Positions 1 to 12,224 of a stretch of DNA of 64,000 bases are shown here, in pieces (within the stretch, counting starts at the first letter, position 1; each line of letters opens with the position of its first letter). Below the pieces are notes generated by a model that was not told where the DNA came from, made no database searches, and saw only the letters and a list, made by a program, of their open reading frames with translations. Origin of the DNA: Platerodrilus igneus (taxonomy: Eukaryota > Arthropoda > Insecta > Coleoptera > Lycidae); assembly GCA_036346225.1 (NCBI GenBank), contig JARFIW010001110.1, positions 1,240,001 through 1,304,000 on the forward strand, given 5' to 3'. Made by a program: the position numbers and the translations under genes.

Positions 1-305
1 TTAGATTATAGAGTTTATCTAAACAATTTCTTTTATTTTTATTCTATAAAGTACTGAACAATTTATACTAGATCCATAGTCTATGCTTTTTCTCTGTTTC
101 AGGTTTGCAGGACTAATTTGTTTTTCTTTCAGGTTTACTATTCTAATTTCTCTATTGCAGGTACTGGTACAACTCCTGACAGCCGCGTCCCTTATAGGGT
201 GGTCTGCTTTCTACAACCCCCCCTACTCTCCGATTGAGCCCGGTCACTGTTTATTCTCTTGGATTTTCTTTTGTTACGCACGGCTACGAGCCAACGTGAC
301 ATAAC
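1..305 (+). repeat. Gypsy-type LTR fragment, copy A
   Basis: This block matches 5066-5325 over most of its length, including the shared stretch ending in CTCTCCGATTGAGCCCGGT, so it is one of two dispersed LTR-like copies in the same orientation. It is pyrimidine-rich and holds several TTTCAG/TTGCAG acceptor-like motifs. Just past it lies a degraded primer-binding-site-like sequence (GACGCACAACGTGGCG) that resembles GGCGCCCAACGTGGGG in copy B. The window starts inside or at the edge of the LTR, so its true left end is unknown. It has no coding capacity. The LTR reading rests on the repeat plus the adjacent primer-site match. Confidence 0.6.
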
Positions 306-1297
306 TTTGACGCACAACGTGGCGTCTACTAGAAATACGTAACACACTTAATTCTTAACTTTGTTCGGTGGTCTTCGGAAGCCTTTGTCTTTTTATATGC
401 TCTATATGAGCTCGTTTCCAAGGCAGTAAATATTTAGTTATAATCCGCGGTTTTTGCAAGCTTGGCCAAAGTCTTATATTTTGATTTTTGTTTTATATAA
501 AATATATATAGAATTTTTTTTAAATATAAACCATGTCACACAATCTATCAGGAAAAGTGCCCTACGTATGTATTGGATTACGCTTCATGAATCTTGCTTA
601 TCAACACCGGCGTTTAAACATACTGTGGTAGCCGAATGTTTTAATAATTTATAATGATTGTTGAATTGTGTTTTATGCCTATGAAAGGTGAGCGACTTGG
701 TTTTGGAAAAGTTTAAAGTGCGATATTGTACAGTAAGATAATCAAAAAGGAAGTACGTGTGGAACGGACTCTAGGCTAGGTGTGTTTGGCATTATATAGT
801 AAGCATAATTGCATAACTATTAGTAGCTGCTAATAATTAATAAATGCCTTTGGGGACTGAATAAGAAACTATAGAATGAAGCGGTTCTACTGTACCTTAA
901 TGTATGAAACTAAAATAATTTGTGATGGTCTTCGACATTGTTCTAACTTCGTGAATACCCTAACCCGACGAGAGGCCCCAAGCAAATACTACATCGCGAC
1001 CCTGCCAGTCCTGCAGAATAGACTTAAATAAATTTCCAAAATTTGATACAATAGACACCAGCAAAGAGGTAGTTATTGCACAAGTGGGAAGTAATAAGGG
1101 TTCAATCTATATATTTTCAAATTCCGAGGTAGTAGATATCACGTCAGGAACAATTTTAGCGCTGTTGGTTGTTTTTCTATTTTATGAAATGTTCGAGAAA
1201 ATGTGGGATAAGAAGATTGGGAAATAATAAGTTAGCAGATTTAAGAGTAAGGATTGCTTTATTTTAAGTTATATAACTTACGTACGAGATAAAAATA

Positions 1298-2174
1298 ATG
1301 ACGGAACAGTTAAAGCAAGAGAAATTTAAAATTTTGATTATAAATATAAATAAAGTTGGTCAAGAAAGACGAAATGATTTAGATACTACTAATAGGAAAT
1401 TTGATTACTTAAATAAATTAGGCTAGAGAAAGGTAAGAATAAAGTCACAAAATTTGATAGCTCTGATTTTATCGAAAAGTTAAACAGCACATAACCGTAA
1501 TAGATAAGTGTATAGGAGATATTATTGAAATTTTAAAAAGTAGGAAGTTAAGTATTTTAGGTAGAAAGAAGCTGAACAGCATAGATAAAATAGTTGAATT
1601 AAAGGTAGCAGCCTCCATGATTCCAGTCTTAGACGGTTCAGAAAATACCACTAAGCAAATGGTCGACGTAATCAAACTGTATCGTAGCTTGCTAGACGAT
1701 AAAGGTAAGCAATTGTTAGTAAACTTTTTCATTAAAATTAAGTTAACTCAAAACGCTAAAATACGATAGGATAATAAGTGTGAGAGTGTACAACCGCTTG
1801 TAAACGATAACAAGCTTCATTCTTTAGCTAAAAAAATCGGCATTAGAATTATCTCTAGAATTACATAATGTCAGACAAAAAAATCAGTCAATGGATAATT
1901 TTGATTAAACGATCGAGAAATTAATGGTCAATCTAACATTAGCTCAAGCAGACGGTATTGTACAATCGTTAAAAGTTAGGACACCGCGAACGAAAAACTG
2001 CACTAAACGCATTTAGAAACGGAACTAGGGAAGAAACTATAAAAACATTTATAAGGTCTTAAAATTATAATAAATTAAAAGACGCAATAATAGCTGCAAA
2101 AGATGAGAAAATTGCAAATAAGACTCAGCAAATGTATTACTCAACCGGAAAAGGTCGTCAATTACTAGGCGCAT
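1298..2174 (+). pseudogene. Decayed Ty3/gypsy-like gag
   Basis: Structural capsid protein of an LTR retrotransposon, broken in several frames. An ATG at 1298 opens a short lysine-rich N-terminus. From about 1500 another frame reads through ILGRKKLNSIDKIVELK, IPVLDGSENTTKQMV and DDKGKQLLVNFFIKIKL. A third piece near 2000-2170 reads EETIKTFIRS, DAIIAAKDEKIANKTQ and TGKGRQLLGA before a stop. The 'IPVLDGS' segment and the charged helices resemble capsid regions of insect gypsy-class gag proteins (family resemblance judged by eye). Several frameshifts and stops make it non-functional. It lies about 1 kb downstream of LTR copy A in the same orientation, which fits one old element. No pol was found behind it. 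From about 2.2 kb the sequence gives way to SINEs. Confidence 0.5.
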
Positions 2175-2582
2175 AAATTATGAGAACCACAATACAAATG
2201 GAAGTTATAGTATATTACAACCGAGCAGGGAAGTGGACAGCCGAGTGCTGGTTAGATGCCCGAGGCGCGCACCGCCGAGGACAGCTATAGGCACGAGGTT
2301 GTCATGATCCTTCCCGCGAGGTATGTATACTATTTTACTCGCAATTGGTTAGTAAATATAAATAAGTGTCAAACCATTTTAAATTTTTATATAGTTTGAT
2401 AAATTATTTCAACAAAGACATATGTGTAACCGTTGCTAGGGTACATTATGTTTGTTGATTTTGACATAATATTGTATGAGTTACGTCTATACCGCATTGT
2501 TAAAGGTTGTATTTGTACTTTGACACGAAATATGTCCGATAGTGACATTGATTGTACTCCACCCGAGCTGGGGGATCCTGCA

Positions 2583-2880
2583 GAAGGCGGTTCCATGGCG
2601 TAGTGGTACGTGTGTGACTACTACGCCAATGTCCCGGGTTCGAATCCCGACACGGTCCGCTTGAAAAATGTTAGGCGAGCATTTTTCACAAAAATACACC
2701 GTCGTTTGGATGAGAGGTAAAATGGAGGTCCCGTGTGAGAGTGTTGTCACGCACGTTAAAGATCACTACCTTGATTGGAACAGCAAGGGATCGGCAAAAT
2801 TCCAAATTTTTCAGATAAAAAAAATCGCTTCCTGGCAAATGTAGTGCTTTCGGGTGGAACATTAGAAAATCACAAGTAAG
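2583..2880 (+). mobile_element. tRNA-derived SINE, copy 1
   Basis: A pol-III-type head carries an A-box-like TGGCGTAGTGGTACGTG and a good B-box, GGTTCGAATCC. The body follows, with ACGCACGTTAAAGATC, TTCGGCAAAATTC-type and CACAAGTAAG-type segments. It aligns along its whole length with 61094-61389, and in part with 2895-3053. The 3' end finishes in an AGTAA-type sequence, not a long poly-A. SINEs encode nothing and depend on a partner LINE for movement. No clear target duplication was found for this copy. Confidence 0.75.
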
Positions 2881-2894
2881 GCATATGCGTTCTG

Positions 2895-3053
2895 AGACGG
2901 CTGCGTAACGTAGTTGGTATGCGTGTGACTACTACGCCCAAGGTCCCGGGTTTGAGTCTCGATTCGGCAAAATTCCAAATTTTCCAGGTAAAAAAAACTC
3001 GCTTTCTGGTCAATGTAGTACCTTCGGGTGGAGCATTGGAAAATCACATGTAA
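2895..3053 (+). mobile_element. tRNA-derived SINE, copy 2, internally deleted
   Basis: Same family as the copies at 2583 and 61094, lying about 15 bp after copy 1. The head (GCGTAACGTAGTTGGTATGCG-like A-box, GGGTTTGAGTCTC B-box) runs directly into the CGGCAAAATTCC segment. About 120 bp of body, including the ACGCACGTTAAAGATC core, is missing. The end is CACATGTAA, matching the other copies. It could be a deletion derivative or a naturally short subfamily. Confidence 0.7.
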
Positions 3054-5065
3054 TGTGGCAATGCAAAAACAAAAAATGTAATAGCAAAGAATCTGCCTCT
3101 CTAAGTAGGACAATCAAAAATGTAATTTTTAAATAAAGCTTTAACATTAATGTATGTGTGTTTTATTTTTAACGTTTAAAGTTATTTATTTATAATTCGA
3201 GAGGGATCACCAAAAACTGTACGTCCAATGAATTTTTGCTTGCCACACTATCACTGCACCCCCCGAGTTAAACGAATGATTATGTCAATTACTCATTTGA
3301 ATTGCACATTAATACATGCACGTTTATTTGAGTTGTTGTCAGCATAAATATTACGATCTCAGTAACTTCCTGAGCATTATCCACATCCGGAAACAACATT
3401 TTGCGGTATTGATAAAAATATGCAAAGGAAGTGTGCTAGTGATTAACCGTGTAATATAAAAAACAATGAGAAAATAAGACTTGTGTAAGCAGTTTTGCTT
3501 AACTCAATTTCTTTTTCACTAACAAAAACCTCCATGCTTAACTATTTAATTGCCCAATAGGGCATCAATTTGTAACGTGCATTTTTTATAGTTTAACATT
3601 TTACGCTATTTCCCAATTAACAAATACCTTTCTGTAACTACGATTTCTATATTTTATATTTATTAACTCATTAGGCGAGTGCATCGTATTATAATGAGTA
3701 GATTGCATTGTCCTTGTCTTGCCGTTGATATAAAGTTTGTTGCTTTGTGAATATACAGGTCTAGATAGGAGCCGATAAGCCGTTGTAACAACGAGTTGAA
3801 TAAACAGATTGGCAGTCGGAGTTCGTTCTTGGTTGCTATATATTAATTACGTGGAAAAATACTGTTTCTTTTTGCTTTGACAATGTTGAGAATTAATGCG
3901 GGATCAATTCTCAAATTGTTCATGAACAAACACGGCACGATTTTAGTTGTTTTCTTATGAAATAAAAGTCGTATATTAACTGTAGCAGAGTGTAGTTCTG
4001 ATTACTTTTGAAGGAAGTTTGCTTTAGATGTAACGTGTTTGTTTGACCACAAGTGTTGTTGTAAGGTCATTGACGGACGGTTTTAGTGATACGCGTTGCA
4101 TTACTAATTGGGTTTTTTTGGTTGCTTTTCTGTTGTAAATAAAAGTGATAGAACTTGTCGTGCGTTTTACGTAACATTGACGTAGTGATACGCGTTGCTT
4201 TACTAATTGTGTTTTTTTTGTTGATTTGTTTTTTTATACTTAAACTGTGTGTGCCATCTCGTTTCGTGGGCCTTTTCTTCTCAGAGTAGCGTATACTTTG
4301 GATTATTTAAATACAGTAATACTGTAGTTTCTGAATTTTTCTAACCCCAACGAATCTAAAATAGATCGTTGTTTGCGCAAATTTTCGTTATTCAAAAGCA
4401 TTAGATTTTTCTTTGTTACCATAGGTAGCAAATAAAACACCTCGCGTTACTGTTAGTTTAATGCATTACATCGTGCCTTGAAAGCGTGACTCTAAATTTT
4501 TATTACCATTTTTTTTTCGATTTGTGTTACAAAAGATTTCGAAATTATTGTCTCAGAAAATAGAGTTAACAAGAATTTATCAATGCTACATAGTTCCATC
4601 AGCATGATAATGTCTGCTGCTAACGCCAGTGAAATACATAGGTGTGATTAGTGTAAAGTGTAAGAAATTCCATCAACACCCTCACAGTCCAGGGTGAAGT
4701 GCTTCGTTAGCGTAGGACATCGTGAATCTCACACTTCCTTTGCAAGGAAGCGTTGCTGAAGGACTTTTGTAAGTTGAACTATTTCCTACTTGTTATTACT
4801 TTAAATATTTATCCGTGGCTTTGCCATATCTTTGTCGTTCTGATACCTTTTGCAATAGACTTGCATGCTATTTTAAAAAATTAAAAAAAAAAGAAAAAAA
4901 GAACAATCAATACTACTGCATTACTCATACCAATGGTGTCTTATCTATATATCTTTTGTTAACATTTTATCTGATTTATGTTTAATTGGTGTGTGAGGAA
5001 ACGTTTCTGCTACTCCCCAATATTACCTCACTTTGTAAGAAAAATTTTTATAATGCTTTTATCGT
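3054..5065. other. No gene recognised
   Basis: AT-rich non-coding sequence. A block near 3275-3335 (ATTACTCATTTGAATTGCAC and following) recurs loosely at 5600-5645. A tandem duplication lies at 4085-4225 and is listed separately. I see no open frame with recognisable protein similarity. Confidence 0.5.
4085..4225. repeat. Imperfect two-copy repeat
   Basis: TAGTGATACGCGTTGCATTAC at about 4086 is repeated as TAGTGATACGCGTTGCTTTAC at about 4183. Each copy is followed by TAATTG and a T-rich run. The copies are about 97 bp apart. No function is evident. Confidence 0.7.
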
Positions 5066-5325
5066 GATTATATTATATAGTTTATCTAAACAGTTTTATT
5101 TACATATTACAAAGGACTGAATAACTTAGACTTTTCATTGCTGCAATGCTTTTTCTTTATTTCAGGTTTGCTTAACTATTTTTCTTGCAGGTATTATCAC
5201 TAACTCCTGACAGCTGCGTACATGGTATGTTGGTCTGCTTTCTACGACCCCCCCTACTCTCCGATTGAGCCCGGTAATTTCTTTGATTTTCTTGGTGTTA
5301 CGCTCTGCCACGAAATAGGTAACAT
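5066..5325 (+). repeat. Gypsy-type LTR fragment, copy B
   Basis: Second copy of the block at 1-305: GTTTATCTAAACA start, CTCCTGACAGC, a C-rich run and CTCTCCGATTGAGCCCGGT. It ends just before a primer binding site. Because both copies are followed by primer-site sequence, each looks like the 5' LTR side of a separate insertion or a duplicated 5' end, not a 5'/3' LTR pair of one element. Confidence 0.6.
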
Positions 5326-5332
5326 ATAATTT

Positions 5333-5408
5333 TTGGCGCCCAACGTGGCTGTCACTAAAAAAAATAAAAAAACGTAACAAATTTTTAGCGCCCAACGTGG
5401 GGCTCGAT
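5333..5408 (+). other. Duplicated primer-binding-site-like motifs
   Basis: TTTTGGCGCCCAACGTGG at about 5333 is followed by a second TTTTTAGCGCCCAACGTGGGG about 50 bp later, and then another ACGTGGGGCCCG. LTR retrotransposons prime reverse transcription from a host tRNA 3' end at a site beginning TGG just after the 5' LTR, and the position here fits. The tandem reiteration is unusual. Confidence 0.5.
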
Positions 5409-5791
5409 AAACGTGGGGCCCGAAAAAAAAACGTAACAATCTCATTCAGGCCCAGACGACGGGGTGCTTATCTCCTAATCACACCATGTTGACGACAACG
5501 GCGACCCTCGTATCTGCATGTACAAAAAATGACACTTAAAACGTAGGCTCTAGGAGCAAAGTCCTAGCACAACGGGACTCCCGATCTAAGAACTCTATAC
5601 TATGATTACGTCAATGACTCATTTGAATGCTTGCACGTTCTATAGAAATTCGCATGGCAGAACCTTAGCGCTTTGCGGTTCTCGCGAACTTAAAGTTATA
5701 TATGATCTTGCGACAATAACCAATCTAAATTTTTGAAACCGTAGCGCTGCGGGCCTTGACCTAACCGTTTTATTCTGTATTTAAAAATTTT

Positions 5792-6343
5792 TACACATAC
5801 ACACGCACACACGCACACACGTACACACGCACACACGCAAACTCGAGCAATCGCATACACGTACACACGTGCACACGCATACACGCACACGCGCACACAC
5901 GCACAAACGCACAGTCGCCCACACGCACATACACACGCACACACATAAACACTCACACACGCACACACACACGCACACGCACACACGCACACACGCACAC
6001 ACGCACACACGCCCACACGCACACACGCACACACGCACACACGCACACACTCAAACACGCACACACGCACACACGCACACACGCACACACGCACACACGC
6101 GCACACGCACACATGCACGCTCGCACACACGCACACACGCACACACTCACACACGCACACACGCACACACGTACACACGCACACACGTACACGCGCACAC
6201 ACGTACACGCGCACACACGTACACGCGCACACACGCACACACGCACACTCGCACACACGTCCATATGCACACACAAACACGTACACACACATGCCCACAC
6301 GCACAGACACACGCACACATGCCCACACGCACAGACACATACA
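5792..6343. repeat. (CACACACG)n microsatellite/minisatellite
   Basis: About 550 bp of near-perfect alternating purine-pyrimidine sequence. The basic unit is 8 bp, CACACACG, with point variants (T for C, GT for GC) spread through it. Long open frames occur in several frames on both strands only because the unit lacks stops. Their His/Thr/Arg or Cys/Val repeats are not evidence of a gene. Such sequence can adopt Z-DNA and is unusually rich in CpG for this region. Confidence 0.9.
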
Positions 6344-6399
6344 TATATGATGATCACTGCAACAATCGTTATTCCAAATTTTTCATGTTTGTTTGACAT

Positions 6400-9300
6400 T
6401 TCTGAGGCGCAACCCTAGCGTGCGGCTCCCATGGTCTAAAAACGGTCCATTCCATATTTATTTAAACAAATAGCCCTCCGACAGATTTCTTCGACCGAAA
6501 CCCTAGTGCTGCGCCCCAGAGGTAAAATAGTTCACTCACTGAGGCAAAGCTAGACCTAGACGTAGCCGAAAGAAACGTGGAAATACCAGGCTAACTACCA
6601 AACGCGGAAAGTGTGGGATTTACATAAATACCAAAGAAGCACATCGCCAACGATTTTCTATTAACAACAAGAATAAATAAAGGATTCTATACAAACAAGC
6701 AAAAGAAATAAATTTAGAGTTACTATGTAAAAGCAAACAATTATATTATACGGACAATTTAGTAATTTAGATACGAAGTGTGCATCTTGTATTTTATATA
6801 AAAACATATCAATAAAGAAAATAAATATGTGAAAGCTTTTGTCAAACATTTTTAAAATTGTACATAATACCTGTTGAAAAATGCACTAATCAGTAAAGAG
6901 AACAAAGGTGTACGTTCTTTTTACAAGTATGTTTAAAAATCATACATCGCACCCGTAGAGCGATTCTAATATCGATTCGCAGCAACAAACAATAGTCCTA
7001 CAGTTTCACGTTTCTTGTCACGTAACTACACCAAACGCTGATAAGTAATACTTCCTTGATATACACAAAAAGAAAACAAGTTATATACCTGCACGTGTCG
7101 GGATACTTAACTTGCACGTCATCGGAAGTGAATCAGCATAGCATCGCCGCGGTAGTCGGGATCCATTTACCCTGTTACCATAACGGCACTAGCGTTTTAT
7201 AGGTAAAAGCAGTTGATCTGTGACAAAGAAAAGTTGGGCCTACATAAAAACCAATTTGGCCCACAGCTAAGAGCTAAAAATAAAATCTTACTAGGATGGG
7301 TAGGCACGGAAACACCTACCGATGCACCCAAGATACCCCCTACTTGTCGAAAAAAAACGTGCATCGCTCTTGAAGTGCTAGGACGAGTAATGTAGAAAAA
7401 TACCTTAACGCACAAGCTGCAGAATCAAAATTAAAATTCATTTAATAACAAGAATTCAAACTTCAATCTTTGCGTTACCAAATGTGATTAGAAACTCGAA
7501 AAACGCTTATCAAATAATAGTATGAGCCATTATTTCGACGGATCCTTCTGTCGTAGCAGTATAAAAATTTAATTGTACGCTATAGTAATGTGCAGCCAGC
7601 CAGTGGACACCGAAAACAAAGTACCGACTATTTAAATTATAGAGTAAACTCTTTGTTTTAAAGTAAATAGATATAAGTTGAAAATTATTAGAAAGCGTAC
7701 TTATTGTAGGAAGGTCTAACATACCGGGTGTTGTTGAAAAATTTGAGCAGAATCTACGTAAATGAATAATGAAATACCAAAAAGGGGTAGGTTTTAACTG
7801 ACTATCGTAAAGTAAACGAAAAAGGTAAACAAGTTTGTGCTTAAGTTAAGCGTGGCTCCTGAATAAAAAAGGGGCACTTTGCCTGAAAGTATTTAAAGTT
7901 TCTTTCTTTTGTTTGGCAGAGATTTTTAGACTCGTAAGAGCTAACCAAGTATGCCGAGAGGTACCGGGTGCTCAACTGTTATGTGGTTAGGTTTTGGGAT
8001 AAATAAATGCCGCCCTATGTGGGGCCACGAATAATCGCCTGAATGATTGTCTACTCAGGATAAAATGTGTAGCATCGTTTCAGGATTTTTTCGAGGGTAA
8101 TAGCAGTCGATTTTATGTGTTCTTAGAACGAGAATGAAACTGAATAAAATGGTTGTTTGAGCACTTATCAAGTTGTCTATTCTGGTGCTGAATTGAAATT
8201 CAGTATTATTCTAGGTACTCTAAAATTTTTTTAAAAGTAATAGTAAGCATCGGCAGTCTACATTTTCTGTTAAAGATATTTAAAGTGTGCCGACATAAAA
8301 CAAATGAATTTTACCAAAATTTCCGAACAAAAGTATAATAACGAAAAGCTATGTGAGTGTGTTTATGGTTCGAAAGAGTGCCTGTATTTTTAGTACTGTA
8401 CATGAATACAGAGTGAGAAATTTCTTACGAATGCAGTAGATAATTTTCAATAAAGGTAACACTAAAAGTAGGGTTGTAGGGTCTGAGTCCATTTAGAAAT
8501 CAAAAGTGAATTCTGTTTCAGCCGTGTTTACTGGTAATTTGAAAAGAGAAAACAACACATTACCGTTTCCGTTACTTATACAGCTCTTCAGATTGGCTTA
8601 TTATTCCCTTCACAAGCAAACAAGGATTAAATGAATATCTTTTTGAAAAAAAATATGCCAAAATGAATATAAGCCAATAAGGTACGAGGTGAACTACGAA
8701 GTGTTAGATCTGTAAGTGGAGATATGAAAATTATGTAAAACAGCATTTTTGTGCGCAGAAGTAATAAGCGAATGAACTTAAAGAAAACGGTTGAAGAACA
8801 AAATGGAGAAAAACATTTTTATAGAGGCTACGACATCAGCATCGAAGATAATTTCATAGCCTTTTATTTAATTAGCACAACTTACATTAATGATAGTTTT
8901 AGAGGATATTAAACAACAGATAAGTTACCTGAAGTGGACGTTGCGAATCTTGTTGTCTAGTCATAGTACGTTTTGATTCAACCTATTCGTTTGTGATTAA
9001 ACTTTGACTTTATTTCGTCCCCTATTAATTTTTAAAACAATTCGCTATAAGCTGGCAAAAACCACATTTTCTGACATTTTATATTAGGAGTTGAGACTTC
9101 GCTGTATTTCCACGTACTGGCAATTACAGGTATTAGACGATGTTCCATATAAAAACTTCGTATTTAAAATTTATCATGGTATCTGTATAAATAATTAAAT
9201 ACTAAGGACATTATTTCTTACAGATTCTTTCTAATAAAAATTAATTGCTGTAAGCGTTCTGTAAAGTTCGACCTATTTAATATTTTATATTACTGGTAGT

Positions 9301-9412
9301 GTAAATTACAGGTACTTAGTATAATTAGCTTGTTTTTATTTTTTAGCAGCAGCAATAAAATTTGGTGATTCGTACGGCATTTAATGATTGTCAGTGTTAA
9401 TAAGAAGCTAAT
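6400..9412. other. No gene recognised
   Basis: AT-rich sequence with no open frame resembling a known protein and no clear terminal repeats. Short CCGGGTG-type motifs near 7724 and 7965 were seen, but no partner repeats were found. Confidence 0.4.
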
Positions 9413-9637
9413 ATGAAAACAACATTTAAATCCTTAGCTCTGCCCCTGTTTATAATAAAAAAGATAGGATTGTACAATGAAAATAAACCAATGATCCAAC
9501 ATCTCAATATTTTTGTGGTATTTTATGTAGGGTTACCTGTCTACAACATTTTTATTCAAATTTTTCAATTGTGGTATATTGAAAAGGATATATATGAAAT
9601 TGCTAGTCTTATAGAAGCAGTAACTGGGTATGCTCAG
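9413..9637 (+). CDS. Candidate first exon of an insect odorant receptor
   Basis: The ATG at 9413 opens 75 codons that stop exactly at a good splice donor, CTCAG|GTATGA (phase 0). The peptide begins MKTTFKSLALPLFIIKKIGLY. A hydrophobic segment follows (about residues 32-52: IFVVFYVGLPVYNIFIQIF), then DIYEIASLIEA and GYAQ. Insect odorant receptors (7tm_6 family) typically start with a short cytoplasmic 'PL-x-x-hydrophobic-x-x-IGLW/Y' segment, then the first membrane helix, then an acidic 'D-I/L-x-E' stretch, and the match by eye is good. If real, the product is an odorant-gated channel subunit in antennal neuron membranes. No later exons were recognised, so this could be an isolated exon, a pseudogene, or a gene with long introns. 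A chance open frame is the main alternative. Confidence 0.5.
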
Positions 9638-9639
9638 GT

Positions 9640-12095
9640 ATGATTATAGATCTTTTATTATAATACCTCTATTTTGAAAGCTTTATAATGTAGTACAAAT
9701 TAAGAAGCTGACTATCGCGAGACGCGGCACACTTATCGCACATGCTGCATGACTTTAATTTATGAAGCAAAGCTAATATGTGCGATAAATTTTGCTAGGG
9801 ATTTCGTTTTTGTGCACACCTAATCCTTATAGCAATTATACACCTCGAAAAAATTATAACTCCATCAGTGTGGTAAGTGTTCGATAACGCCACATTTAAT
9901 CTAACTTTAGTGAAATTATAATTATAATTAATAGCAGGATATTTGATTTTCCATCAAAAAGTCCAGTGTCGATATGTTGACATTTCTTTACTTTTACTTA
10001 AAGTTGATTGTACCTTATAAAATTTTGCTATCGTCCCAAAACGAAATTCAATATCCTGTAAAAGGAATATATAAAATTATTATTTTGTCGTATTTTCTTT
10101 TTATTCTTTAGAAGCTTTACCCTCGTGACTATCAGCTAAAAACTAAACCTCCAAATTTCCTAACCCTTAACCTGATATCACAAGGTCGAGAATTTCTTCT
10201 TTTTAATGTAAGCCCAAGGTAATGTTGGATGGATAATGGCTTGAGACAAAAAAAAACTTTTAAGATATAAACGGCTAGTCGAGTGTTAGCTCTGGGTAGA
10301 TCATGAGCTTGGGTCATGGGTGGATAAGAGACCAAAAAAATATTTAATGGGCGCCACCGTATTTTTCAATACAATAACAAACAAAATTTAACTGTGCTTG
10401 TATAAGGGGAATGCGGAAACCTTATCTTAACAACACTAACATAGCCATAAAACCTGAATTTCACTCTTTAGGACACACTTACCAAGACCTCAACCACCAG
10501 ATGTCATACAGATGTCTCAGCTTTACCTGTGAACAAACAAAAGCACAACATGGACACCATTTGTGTCCTCAAAAATATTTGCCAGAAATAAAATAATAGT
10601 ATTTAGGCTTCTAAAATGTACCGAGGGAATCTGTTTTCATTACACACACTTTCTATTCCGGGAGGACTTGCAATTTTTGAATGTTGAATAATAAAACGTC
10701 TTTCAAAACACAAAATAGATTCTATTTGGATAAATTTCTGAATATATATGTATAACTGCAATATTTAAATTTGTATCTTTATAAAATTTTCTCATAATAA
10801 TTTTCTAGAACAGAAATAGACTAATAAAGTTTTGCATTCAAAATTAAGAAGATATCTGAATGGATCTTTTCTATAAAATTTAATTAGGAAAACTGAATCT
10901 ATTTTTTTTTATATCTGACATAGGTTGTCATTCAGAACTTTATAAAATATACTATTTGCGTACATGTGCAAACATTCTGACAAGCAAGCGACATATTATT
11001 TAATTCACTGATTTCTCAAAAACTATTTTCTTTTTACGTTACTCAAATTATTAATGTTAGATAATTTATAGTAATTTACTGTATTTTCAAAGTTATTAAA
11101 TTCTAAAGAACACTCACGTGCATAGAAACTGAACTAAAAATACTGGACCTTGACCTCAGCTGTCGGAAATTTCCATCTGCATCAAATTTGCTTGGAATAC
11201 AACGACTACATCACAAAACCAACCATAATATCCTTGTTTGATATTATTCATCGGTAAGGTTAAAATATAAGGAACACATGTGAAATCGGCTTCTACGTTA
11301 CTGCATGTTATATTAAATAGGACGGGACCATAAATTCTTGCTTTAAAATATTGCCTTCAGTAAATTGTTTTAATTTATTATCGGAGATACTATTCAAGAT
11401 ATGTCCTTAAAATGTTGTACTAAGATGAAAAATATTAGTATAATCTATTGAATTAATATATACCAACTGTCTAAATGATGTCCAAAGGGGCTTCCATTTT
11501 CTTAGGCCTGTAGGGATCAACTGGACTGTTCGGAGCGAGGCTTATCGAAAATCATGCTCACGCAACCGCTGTTAGGCTCGACCTCCAGACACCAAGAATT
11601 TACCAATTCTCTACTTTTTCTAACTTTGTTAGAAGCCACGTGCTTACACACGGCCATCTCGACTTCACTTACTCTGCGTTATTATGAATATTATACATTA
11701 ATTTCTATTGGATTCACAAATTAAATATTTTAAATTATAGCTGTTTTATTTTTATTTTATTGAACTAAATGTAACTAGAAAAAAAATACGTTACAATCCT
11801 TCTATTAAATTTTTATTTCATGTCAATAATTAGGTATGTGTACTGAACTTTGATATTTAAACTGTAAAATAGAAGGTGGCTCCAATCTTACCTACCAATA
11901 TTTTAACACTCAAAGAAAAACGGAAAGTGTGTATTATTGTGACAGATTTTATGCCTGCAGTAAATGTAAAAGACTCAAAATAATAAAAAAATGGCAAGTT
12001 TTTTGTTAAGAAAGAGGGATATGTAGGAACTTTATTAGTAGTTAGCGCGTAAAGTTTTCCAAATTTAGTGCCTGCTACACATGGCCAAAGCACTA
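9640..12095. other. No further exon recognised
   Basis: I looked here for downstream exons of the receptor-like gene and found none I could defend. An acceptor-like TTCTTTAG at about 10110 is followed by a short open stretch without receptor character. The rest is AT-rich and without clear repeats. Confidence 0.35.
9731..9787. other. Short stem-loop
   Basis: TTATCGCACAT and its exact inverse ATGTGCGATAA are separated by about 35 nt, inside the presumed first intron of the receptor-like gene. It may be a decayed small inverted-repeat element. No target duplication was seen. Confidence 0.45.
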
Positions 12096-12172
12096 AAACA
12101 TGTGGGTGTAAACAGGTTATTGGACAAAAGGGTTGAAGAAAATTAAGGAGAAGTATACACATTCCATATGTG
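12096..12172 (+). repeat. Dispersed repeat, copy 1
   Basis: ACATGTGGGTGTAAA through GAGAAGTATACACATT recurs in the same orientation at about 63438-63512 with scattered substitutions. The family is unknown. The two copies are about 51 kb apart. Confidence 0.6.
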
Positions 12173-12224
12173 ATATGTATACGGAGCGATTAGTAAACTT
12201 TAATTATAGTATTTGTTACATAAA

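Noticed and set aside
5696..6418. Long open frames on both strands through the (CACACACG)n array
   Set aside because: They exist only because the repeat unit has no stop codon in most frames. Composition is extreme and there is no start context or homology.
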